Below, in pieces: positions 1 to 5,607 of a DNA stretch of 5,607 nucleotides. The notes beneath the pieces were generated by a model. That model searched no databases. It was not told where the DNA came from and saw nothing but the letters and a program-made list of their open reading frames with translations. The position numbers were made by a program, and so were the translations under genes. Position 1 is the first letter of the stretch; each line of letters begins with the position of its first letter. The DNA comes from Gemmatimonas phototrophica (GTDB lineage: Bacteria; Gemmatimonadota; Gemmatimonadetes; Longimicrobiales; Gaopeijiaceae), in contig CAMCNM010000146.1 of assembly GCA_945876015.1 (NCBI GenBank), positions 1-5,607 of the forward strand, read 5' to 3'.

Positions 1-1
1 C

Positions 2-1378
2 CTCGCCTCGGCATCCCAGGCCATTGGGGTCGAGACCCTGAAGACCGTCACCTACTCGGCGACCGGGTTCGACTATGCGCTCGGACAGTCGCCGGAGCCG
101 GGCGGCCCGTGGCCCAAGTTCATCAACAAGACCTACACGCGCTCGATCGACTTCGCGGTTCCCTCCTCGCAGGTGAACCGGGTCCGGCTCCAGGGCGAGA
201 ACCCGCCAAGGGGCGGCGGCAACCAGCCGATCCGCGGCGAGCAGCCGAACGCGCAGACGATCATCGTGGCCGCCAACACGCCGTGGGCGCAGCAGCTCGA
301 GATCTACATGATGCCGCAGGGCTTCCTGCGCGCTGCCGCGGCGCGCAACGCGACCCTCGAGCCCAGTAAGATGGTCGAGGGCAAGCGCTACCAGGTCGTG
401 TCGTTCATGGGTGACAACAAGGCCAAGGTGACGGGCTACATCAGCGCCCAGAACCAGGTCGAGCGGGTCGAGACGATGATCGACCACCCGGTGCTGGGCG
501 ACACGCCGTTCGAGGCACTCTACAGCGACTTCAAGACGGTGGACGGCGTTTCGTTCCCGATGCGCATCGTCCAGAATCAGGGCGGCTACCCGATCTTCGA
601 CCTGACGTTGAGCGAAGTGAAGATCAACCCGGCGGTCACGATCGCGGCGGCCCCCCAGGGCGGCGGTGGTGGTGGCGGTGGCGGTGCGACCGCTCCGGCG
701 ACCCCCCACGAAGTGGTCTCCCCGGGCGTGTACCTGTTCAACAGCGGGTATGCGGTGATGGCGATCGACATGGGCGATCACATCTTCTTCCTCGAGCCCG
801 GCAACAGCGAGGCGCGCGCGCTCGCGGTGATCGCCGAGGCCAAGAAGCTGATGCCCGGTAAGCCGATCCGGACGGTGCTCAACACGCACCCCCACTTCGA
901 CCACTCGAGCGGCCTGCGGGCGTTCATGGCCGAGGGGGCCACGATCCTGACGCACGAGGGGAACCGCGCCTATCTCGAGCAGATCCTCAACCGGCCGCAC
1001 ACGCTCAATCCGGACGCGCAGCAGAAGGCGGGCAAGCCGCTCAAGATCGAGGCGATGTCCGAGAAGAAGGTGATCACCGGGAACGGCCACACGATCGAGC
1101 TCTACCACATGAGCCAGTTCCTCCATCACCCCGGAATGGTCATGGCGTACTTCCCGGCGGAGAAGATCCTGTACCAGGCCGACGGCTTCAATCCGCAGGG
1201 CCCGACCGCGACTCCGCCCAGCCCACCGAGCGAGTACAACCTGGCGCTCCTCGAGAACATCGAGCGCCTGAAGCTCGACGTGGCGCGGATCATCCCCGTC
1301 CACTATCCCGCGGACGGTCGGACGATCACGATGGACGAGCTGCGCAGGGTGACCGGCAAGACGAACGCAGACAACTGA
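2..1378 (+). CDS. Metallo-beta-lactamase-fold hydrolase with extra N-terminal domain, 5'-partial
   Basis: The frame is open from the left edge, so the true start is outside the window; 458 residues are visible. The C-terminal ~230 residues are a metallo-beta-lactamase domain with a full set of candidate metal ligands: HPHFDH at 887-904 (two His, then Asp-His), a His in LHHPGM (1124-1129), the bridging Asp of YQADGF (1181-1183) and the last His of IPVHYP (1301-1303). This is the dinuclear zinc site of the superfamily, so a hydrolase is likely; the substrate cannot be told. Before it lies a ~215-residue, beta-rich-looking domain (NKTYTRSIDF, VERVETMIDHPVLGD, DGVSFPMRIV) that I do not recognise, resembling the N-terminal part of exported metallo-hydrolases in GC-rich soil bacteria. 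A nine-glycine linker separates the two. Export is plausible, but the signal region is not visible. It ends in TGA just before a terminator and converges on cysS. Confidence 0.85.
   Translation, partial: LASASQAIGVETLKTVTYSATGFDYALGQSPEPGGPWPKFINKTYTRSIDFAVPSSQVNRVRLQGENPPRGGGNQPIRGEQPNAQTIIVAANTPWAQQLEIYMMPQGFLRAAAARNATLEPSKMVEGKRYQVVSFMGDNKAKVTGYISAQNQVERVETMIDHPVLGDTPFEALYSDFKTVDGVSFPMRIVQNQGGYPIFDLTLSEVKINPAVTIAAAPQGGGGGGGGGATAPATPHEVVSPGVYLFNSGYAVMAIDMGDHIFFLEPGNSEARALAVIAEAKKLMPGKPIRTVLNTHPHFDHSSGLRAFMAEGATILTHEGNRAYLEQILNRPHTLNPDAQQKAGKPLKIEAMSEKKVITGNGHTIELYHMSQFLHHPGMVMAYFPAEKILYQADGFNPQGPTATPPSPPSEYNLALLENIERLKLDVARIIPVHYPADGRTITMDELRRVTGKTNADN
659..685 (+). repeat. (GGN)9 polyglycine-coding microsatellite
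   Basis: Nine consecutive glycine codons (GGC/GGT mixed) encode a flexible linker between the N-terminal domain and the metallo-beta-lactamase domain. It is followed by an Ala/Thr/Pro stretch (ATAPATPHE). The tract is in frame, and such triplet repeats can change length without breaking the gene. Confidence 0.8.
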
Positions 1379-1395
1379 CCCCCGTACCGGTAAGC

Positions 1396-1437
1396 ATCGA
1401 GGCCGCGCTCCTCACGGGGCGCGGCCTCGATTTTTTT
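1396..1437 (+). terminator. Rho-independent terminator between convergent genes
   Basis: A perfect 13-bp inverted repeat (ATCGAGGCCGCGC at 1396-1408 and its reverse complement at 1419-1431) with a 10-base loop is followed by seven T (1431-1437). It starts 17 bases after the stop of the metallo-hydrolase gene, so it should end that transcript. The T-run overlaps the TAA stop of cysS (1436-1438). Read from the minus strand, the same hairpin follows the cysS stop but lacks a good U-tract (GCTTACC follows), so it would terminate cysS less well. Confidence 0.9.
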
Positions 1438-2878
1438 ACTCCACCTTTCGGACGACCTTCCAGCGCGTGCCCTGCGCCGAGTCCTCAAGCACGATGCCGC
1501 GCTCGGCGAGCTCCTTCCGGATCGCGTCGGCACGGGCAAAGTCGCGCGCGCCGCGGGCGGTCCTGCGCTGCCCAATCATGCCGTCCACCCAGGCGATCGT
1601 CCCGGCGTCGAGCGCGCGCGACGTCCGCGCGACCTCGATCAGGCCGAGCACTCGATCGATCGAGGCCAATGCGTCCCTGAGAGCGTCCCGCTCGGCGGGG
1701 AGCACGGCGCCGGCGCGGTCGAGCGCGGCGTTCCCCTGCCCCACCAGCACGAACAGCGCGGCGAGCGCGTCCGAGGTGTTCAGGTCTTCGTCGAGCGCGG
1801 CGCGGAATGCGGCCACCGCGGGGGCCGCGATCTCAGGCAGGCCGGCCGGAGCGGCGGTCGCGGCGGTGGCGCCCTCCTCGATGCGCGCCTCGAAGTCGAG
1901 CAGCCGCTGCACCGCACGGCCGGAAGCCTCGAGCCCCTCCATCGTGAAGTTGAGCTCGCTCCTGTACTGCGCCGACAGGAGCTGGTGCCGGATCGCCGCG
2001 GGCTCGTGGCCGGCCTCGAGCAGCTCGCGCACGACGATGAAGTTGCCCAGCGACTTGGACATCTTCCTGCCGTCCACCAGCAGGTGCTTGGCGTGCATCC
2101 AGTAGCGCACGAACGGCTTGCCGGTAACGCCCTCGGACTGCGCGATCTCGTCCTCGTGGTGCGGGAAGATCAGGTCCTCGCCCCCGACGTGGATGTCGAG
2201 CGTCTCGCCCAGCTCGGCGATGCTCATCACGGAGCACTCGAGGTGCCACCCGGGGCGTCCCCGCCCCCACGGCGAATCCCACGCGGCCCCGGCGGTTTCG
2301 TCCGCGGGCTTGGCGGCCTTCCAGAGCGCGAAGTCGCGCACGTCGTCCTTCCCGTAGTCGTCCACCGCGACGCGGACCCCCGCGCGCAGCGCCTCGGGAT
2401 CGACCCGGGAGAGCTTTCCGTACGTCGGGAACGCGGCGATCGAGAAGTACACCGAGCCGTCCTCGGCGCGGTACGCGAGACCCTTCTCCACCAGCTTGCC
2501 GACGAACGTCACCATGCGCTCGACGTACTCGGTCGCGAGCGGGTGCACGTCGGCGGGCAGGATTCCGAGAGTGCGGCCGTCGGCCAGGAAGGCGTCGGCG
2601 TAGGGCTTGGTGTGCTCGCGGAGCGGCACGCCGCGCTTGCCCGCCGCCTCGATCGTGCGGTCGTCCACATCGGTCAGGTTCACCACGAACTTGACCTGAT
2701 AGCCGCTCCACTCGAGGTACCGGTGGAGCAGATCGTAGACGAGGAACGTCCGGTAATTCCCGATGTGCGGGAAGTCGTAGACGGTGGGGCCGCAGCCGTA
2801 GACCCGCACGTGCGGCGGGCTCAGGGGCTCGAACGGCTCCAGCGAGCGGCTGAGTGTGTTGTAGAGCTTGAGCGTCAT
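1436..2878 (-). CDS. cysS: Cysteinyl-tRNA synthetase
   Basis: This cytoplasmic class I aminoacyl-tRNA synthetase charges tRNA-Cys with cysteine using ATP. It has 480 residues, close to the usual ~460-480. The Rossmann catalytic domain carries the HIGH motif as HIGN at residues 38-41 and KMSKS at 272-276. The zinc ligands that recognise the cysteine thiol are all present with the spacing of the E. coli enzyme: C29 (YGCGPTVYD), C215 (WHLECSVMS), H240 and E244 (HHEDEIAQSE). The C-terminal ~170 residues are the helical DALR and anticodon-binding part, ending WKVVRKVE. The ATG at 2878 gives the family's usual N-terminus (LKLYNTLSR). It lies one base after the TGA of the upstream small gene, with no clear Shine-Dalgarno sequence, so translation probably depends on coupling. 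It is the last gene of the operon and no defect is seen. Confidence 0.98.
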   Translation of the reverse strand: MTLKLYNTLSRSLEPFEPLSPPHVRVYGCGPTVYDFPHIGNYRTFLVYDLLHRYLEWSGYQVKFVVNLTDVDDRTIEAAGKRGVPLREHTKPYADAFLADGRTLGILPADVHPLATEYVERMVTFVGKLVEKGLAYRAEDGSVYFSIAAFPTYGKLSRVDPEALRAGVRVAVDDYGKDDVRDFALWKAAKPADETAGAAWDSPWGRGRPGWHLECSVMSIAELGETLDIHVGGEDLIFPHHEDEIAQSEGVTGKPFVRYWMHAKHLLVDGRKMSKSLGNFIVVRELLEAGHEPAAIRHQLLSAQYRSELNFTMEGLEASGRAVQRLLDFEARIEEGATAATAAPAGLPEIAAPAVAAFRAALDEDLNTSDALAALFVLVGQGNAALDRAGAVLPAERDALRDALASIDRVLGLIEVARTSRALDAGTIAWVDGMIGQRRTARGARDFARADAIRKELAERGIVLEDSAQGTRWKVVRKVE

Positions 2879-2879
2879 G

Positions 2880-3302
2880 TCAGCGGAGCACCCGGATTTC
2901 GCCGATCCTCCAACCTCCGTCCTCGAGGACGAAGCCGAGGAAGATCACGAAACGGGATGCCGCTGGCGAGCCTGGGGCGGTGACGTCCCAGCTGAGCTCC
3001 GCCATCCCGCGCTGCGGATCGCCCCCCAGCTCCTCGACCTTGGAGACGCGCGCCCGGCCGCCCCGGTCCAGCACGTCGGAGAGCGCCGCACGAGCCTGCC
3101 GCACTCCGGCCGCCGGATGGCTCTCGTCGAACAGGTAGAGCGCGACGCCGCGGTCCGAGAGCATGCGGGAGAGGCCGTCCGCATCCTTCTGGCTCCAGGC
3201 TCCGGCCGCCGAGCCCACGACGCCGCTGAGCGACGTCTGCTGGGCCGTCACGTTTGCCGCGAGGACCACCAGGAGCAGAACGGTCGCACGCAGCGTCTTC
3301 AT
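2880..3302 (-). CDS. Small exported protein, possibly NTF2-like fold, function unknown
   Basis: 140 residues. Residues 1-20 are a Sec signal peptide: basic start (MKTLR), hydrophobic core (ATVLLLVVLAA) and a probable cleavage after NVTA, before QQT. There is no lipobox cysteine. The mature part starts with a helix containing AGAWSQKDADGLSRML, has a central VALYLFDE, and ends with alternating strands (AELSWDVT, SRFVIFLGFVLEDGGWRIGEIRVLR). A helix with 'W..KD...L..ml', then strands and a final GGWRI strand, is the pattern of NTF2-like/SnoaL-type proteins. That call is inference from layout only, and no catalytic residue can be named. The ATG at 3300-3302 overlaps the pyrF stop as ATGA. This start is chosen over longer upstream options because it gives the signal peptide and the coupling. 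The TGA is one base before cysS. Confidence 0.8.
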   Translation of the reverse strand: MKTLRATVLLLVVLAANVTAQQTSLSGVVGSAAGAWSQKDADGLSRMLSDRGVALYLFDESHPAAGVRQARAALSDVLDRGGRARVSKVEELGGDPQRGMAELSWDVTAPGSPAASRFVIFLGFVLEDGGWRIGEIRVLR

Positions 3303-4009
3303 GCCTTGGCCTTCGCGGTCGGCTCGAGCGACTTCTTGATCTTGTCGAGCGCGACCACGGGGTCCGCCGCCTGCGTCACGGCGCGGCCGATCACGAGATG
3401 GCTCGCGCCCGCGCGCGCCGCCTGGGCGGGCGTGGCCACGCGCGCCTGGTCGTGCGTCGCGGTGCCGGGCAGGCGGATGCCGGGCGTCACCACGTACAGC
3501 TCCTTCCCGAGCCGCCGGCGCACCGCTTCGGCCTCCTCGGGAGACGCGACCACGCCGCGCAGGCCGCTCTCCTGGGCGAGCGTGGCGAGCCGCACCACGT
3601 CCTCGCGCAGGGACGAGATCGGGCGGCCCCACACGCTCTCGATGTCGGTGGGCGACAGCGACGTGAGCACGGTCACGCCGAGCAGCGCGAGCTGATCGCC
3701 CGCCACCTTGGCCGCCGCCTCCATCATCTTGCGTCCCCCCGCGATGTGGACCGTGAGCATGTCTACGCCGGCGTCGGTCGCGGCGTTCACCGCACCAGCC
3801 ACCGTATTCGGGATGTCGTGGAGCTTCAGGTCGAGGAAGATCCTCTTCTTCCGCTTGCGCAGCTCCTTCACCACCGCGGCGCCTTCCCGCGTGTAGAGCT
3901 CGAGCCCGACCTTGTAGTACCCCGCAGCGTCCCCCAGGCGATCCACCATGGACAGGGCGTCCGCCCGGGAGGCGAAGTCCAGCGCGACGATGAGCTCCGG
4001 AGCGGCCAT
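3299..4009 (-). CDS. pyrF: Orotidine 5'-phosphate decarboxylase (class I, short form)
   Basis: The last step of UMP synthesis: decarboxylation of OMP to UMP in the cytoplasm. It is a 236-residue TIM barrel, a normal length for the bacterial short form. Key residues seen: the ALDF strand with D11, K33 (YYKVGLELY), the catalytic Asp-Lys-Asp set in FLDLKLHDIPNTV (D60, K62, D65), HIAGG at 88-92, and the phosphate-binding TPGIRLPG (R179) and VIGRAVT (G208-R209). The ATG at 4009 gives the normal N-terminus (MAAPELIVALDF) and overlaps the pyrD stop by one base as TGATG. The gene ends with a Lys/Ala tail overlapping the next gene as ATGA. The same frame stays open far upstream into pyrD because of the pyrD frameshift, so a gene caller may place the start wrongly or predict a fusion. 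The protein itself looks intact. Confidence 0.97.
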   Translation of the reverse strand: MAAPELIVALDFASRADALSMVDRLGDAAGYYKVGLELYTREGAAVVKELRKRKKRIFLDLKLHDIPNTVAGAVNAATDAGVDMLTVHIAGGRKMMEAAAKVAGDQLALLGVTVLTSLSPTDIESVWGRPISSLREDVVRLATLAQESGLRGVVASPEEAEAVRRRLGKELYVVTPGIRLPGTATHDQARVATPAQAARAGASHLVIGRAVTQAADPVVALDKIKKSLEPTAKAKA

Positions 4010-4978
4010 CAGCGGTGCGCGGCGGCGGGGGCCGCGGCCGAAGGAGACAGCGCGGGACGAGGCACCCCCGCCCCTACCAAGTCCTCCACCGATCCGATCT
4101 TCCGGCCGGGGCCCCATTTCGCGAGGTCGCGTACGATCCGCTCGCCGGTCCGCGGATCGGCGAACGAAGCGGTCCCGACCTGCACCAGCGAAGCGCCGGC
4201 GAGCAGGTACTCGAGCACGTCGTTGGCCGAGCCGATCCCGCCCACCCCGACGAGCGGCAGCGTGGTCGCCTTGCGGGCGGTCGCGACCGCGAGCAAGCCC
4301 ATCCCGCGCAGGCCCGGGCCGCTGATCCCACCCTGCCCCGCGCCCCGTGCTCGGCGCGGGGCGCCGACGGCCGGAGTCGAGCGCCATCCCCGGGAGCGTG
4401 TTCACGAGCGTGATCCCGTCGGCGCCCGCGTTCTCGGCGCTCTTCACGGTCGTGGCCAGATCGGGATCGTTCGGGGCGAGCTTCACGAGCACCGGCCGCT
4501 GCGTGCGCCGGCGCACGCCGCCCACCACCTCGGCGACCGCGTTCGGGTCCAGGGCGAATGGGCGCTCGAGGTTCAGGTCGTTCGGGCACGAGAGGTTGAG
4601 CTCGAACCCGACGAACCCGTCCTCGCCGTCGAGCCCCTCCACCACGGTCAGATAGTCGCGAGCGGAGCGGCCCGCGACGCTCACGAACACTTTCGCGTTG
4701 TACAGGTTGTCGCGGATCCAGGGCAGCTCCGCGGCGCGCACGCGCGCGAGGCCCGGATTGGCGAGCCCGATCGAGTTGATCATCGAGGGGCCGATCTCGG
4801 CGACGCGCGGCGCGGGATTCCCCTTGCGCGGCTCGACCGTGACCGACTTGGTGACGATGCCCCCGAGCGCCTCGAGATCAACGACCTCGGAGACCTCTTC
4901 GCCGAAGCCGCACGTGCCGGCGGCCAGGAAGACGGGGTTCTGGAAGGTCACCCCCCAGCGCTCGACGGAGAGCTTCAT
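4009..4978 (-). CDS. pyrD: Dihydroorotate dehydrogenase (class 1B-like), frameshifted as read
   Basis: An FMN enzyme that oxidises dihydroorotate to orotate, the fourth step of UMP synthesis. The ATG at 4978 overlaps the amidase stop as ATGA. Residues 1-207 (4978 to about 4358) show NPVFLAAGTCGFG, K44 (TKSVT), NSIGLANPG, the class 1 catalytic cysteine C131 (NLSCPN), K166 (VKLAPN) and NTLPGMALD. The C-terminal part (about 4334-4012) is in another frame, with GGISGPG, GVGGIGSANDVLEYLLAGAS and VGTASFADP, the FMN-phosphate half of the barrel. The frames are separated by a net +7 bases at 4335-4362. Removing the rearrangement gives 320 residues, normal for PyrDB, with RRRPVLGAGQGGISGPG across the join. 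Class 1B is inferred from sequence style. Its usual partner pyrK is not in the window. Whether the break is a real mutation or a sequence artefact cannot be decided here. Confidence 0.93.
4335..4362. other. Template-switch scar in pyrD: inverted 21-mer plus 7-base duplication
   Basis: The segment is a 10-bp perfect inverted repeat (GCCCCGCGCC at 4335-4344, GGCGCGGGGC at 4353-4362) with an 8-base loop. On the coding (minus) strand it encodes nothing PyrD-like and shifts the frame. The plus strand at 4341-4361 reads RPVLGAG, the residues PyrD should have here. If 4342-4362 is put back in the opposite orientation and 4335-4341 (GCGGGGC on the minus strand) is taken as the duplicated piece, the frame closes exactly. 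A plain inversion would not change the length, so the event is inversion plus a 7-base gain, typical of strand or template switching in a quasi-palindrome. Confidence 0.85.
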
Positions 4979-5607
4979 CGCGTGGACACCGGCGCGCCGG
5001 ACGAGCCGGGCGGATAGTGCTCGAAGAAGCGATCGACCGATTTGGCGAGCGCGCGGGCGGTGGCCGCCTGGAAGTCCGAGGTGCTCAGGAGCCGCGCCTC
5101 GTTGGCGTTGGAGATGAAGCCGATCTCGACCAGCACCGCGGGCATGAGCGCGTTGGTGATCACCGCGAGCGGGCCCTGCTTCACGCCCCGGTTGGGGCCG
5201 GGGTGGATCGGCGCCAGATCCTGCTGGACCATCTCCGCGAGCTCCGCCGACCAATGCTGGTGATCCAGGTTGCTCAGCTCCTTCAGGATGCCGTTGAGCG
5301 CTTGATCCCGCGTCCCGCTCTCGCTCGGCCCGAGGTTGAACGCTTCGTTCTCGAGCGCGGCCACCCGCCGCTCGTGCTCGGTGCGCGCCTCGGAGAGGAA
5401 ATACGTCTCGAAGCCGCGCGCGTCGAGCGCCGAGCCCGCGTTGAGGTGGAGCGAGATGAAGATCCCGGTCCGCTCGCCCTTGATCTCGGTCGCCCGCTCG
5501 CCGCGCTCCCAGAGCGGAACCAGCCGGTCCTCCGAGCGGGTAAGATGCACCTCGAGGTCGGGCCGCTTCTCGAGCTCGCGAGCGAGCGCGAGGCCGATCT
5601 GGAGCGC
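4975..5607 (-). CDS. N-acetylmuramoyl-L-alanine amidase (Amidase_3 type), 5'-partial
   Basis: The frame runs open off the right edge, leaving 210 C-terminal residues; the start and any signal peptide are outside. It matches the zinc amidase_3 (AmiA/B/C, CwlM-like) domain, which cuts the bond between N-acetylmuramic acid and L-alanine in peptidoglycan. Visible pieces in order: ALQIGLALARELEKRPDLEV, VHLTRSEDRLVPL, ERGERA, GIFISLHLNA (third zinc ligand His), ARGFETYFLS, and near the end GVKQGPLAVI, then PAVLVEIGFISNANEARLL with the catalytic Glu. The first two zinc ligands (His, Glu) would be upstream of the window. An insert between FETYFLS and the ELAEMVQQDL helix (AALENEAFNLGPSES...) is common in this family. 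It acts in the periplasm or cell envelope. The stop overlaps the pyrD start as ATGA, so it is the first visible gene of the operon. Confidence 0.93.
   Translation of the reverse strand, partial: ALQIGLALARELEKRPDLEVHLTRSEDRLVPLWERGERATEIKGERTGIFISLHLNAGSALDARGFETYFLSEARTEHERRVAALENEAFNLGPSESGTRDQALNGILKELSNLDHQHWSAELAEMVQQDLAPIHPGPNRGVKQGPLAVITNALMPAVLVEIGFISNANEARLLSTSDFQAATARALAKSVDRFFEHYPPGSSGAPVSTR

Noticed and set aside
586..771. Minus-strand open frame with a polyproline run
   Set aside because: It is the complement of the polyglycine linker of the metallo-hydrolase, with no start signal or independent support.
1651..1664. Perfect 14-base palindrome CTCGATCGATCGAG
   Set aside because: It lies inside the cysS coding sequence, where the codons for the conserved-looking ASIDRVLGL stretch explain it. 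There is no second copy or context for an operator.
1985..2983. 332-codon plus-strand open frame opposite cysS, and a shorter one at 1467-2105
   Set aside because: Both are shadows of cysS in GC-rich DNA: low-complexity composition, no motif, no ribosome binding site.
4009..4302. Separate 97-residue gene starting at the ATG at 4302
   Set aside because: It is the C-terminal piece of PyrD (FMN-phosphate site) and the same frame continues upstream with PyrD sequence (GGISGPG). The ATG is an internal Met codon (GMGLL), not a start.
4335..4362. The hairpin as an intragenic terminator or regulatory stem-loop
   Set aside because: There is no T-tract on either strand, and the inverted repeat is fully explained by the inversion-duplication event in pyrD.
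3254..5017. 587-codon open frame on the plus strand opposite pyrD and pyrF
   Set aside because: It is antisense to genes with clear family motifs, and the product is Arg/His/Ala/Pro-rich with no recognisable domain. Long stop-free antisense frames are expected in DNA this GC-rich.

Overview
The window is GC-rich chromosomal DNA, densely packed and with GC- or CG-ending codons preferred. It carries five genes on the minus strand and the 3' part of one plus-strand gene. There is no rRNA, tRNA, CRISPR array, insertion sequence or phage signature. Protein style and gene order (a secreted metallo-beta-lactamase-fold protein with a Gly-rich linker; an amidase-pyrD-pyrF-cysS run) fit an uncultured or soil-type GC-rich bacterium such as Gemmatimonadota, Acidobacteriota or a neighbouring phylum. 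The phylum is inference from general resemblance, not shown by a marker.

Layout. Positions 2-1378 (+): C-terminal 458 residues of a metallo-beta-lactamase-fold hydrolase with an extra N-terminal domain and a nine-glycine linker. Positions 1396-1437: a strong intrinsic terminator between convergent genes. Positions 1436-5607 (-), read from right to left: an N-acetylmuramoyl-L-alanine amidase (5' end outside the window), pyrD, pyrF, a small exported protein of unknown function, and cysS. The junctions are ATGA (amidase/pyrD), TGATG (pyrD/pyrF), ATGA (pyrF/small protein) and TGA-C-ATG (small protein/cysS). This is therefore one translationally coupled operon whose promoter lies beyond the right edge.

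The operon joins cell-wall hydrolysis, two steps of UMP synthesis (dihydroorotate to orotate; OMP to UMP) and cysteinyl-tRNA synthesis. These are housekeeping functions, and I see no evidence of a novel defence or mobile system.

The most interesting item is inside pyrD. Its reading frame is broken by a net 7-base insertion, which has the signature of a template switch at a quasi-palindrome: a 21-base segment (4342-4362) is present in inverted orientation and a 7-base piece (4335-4341) is duplicated. The OPPOSITE strand at 4341-4361 reads RPVLGAG, exactly the peptide missing from PyrD. Undoing the event restores an uninterrupted 320-residue PyrD with family spacing. As the sequence stands, the PyrD N-terminus runs without a stop into PyrF, giving a false 559-residue fusion.
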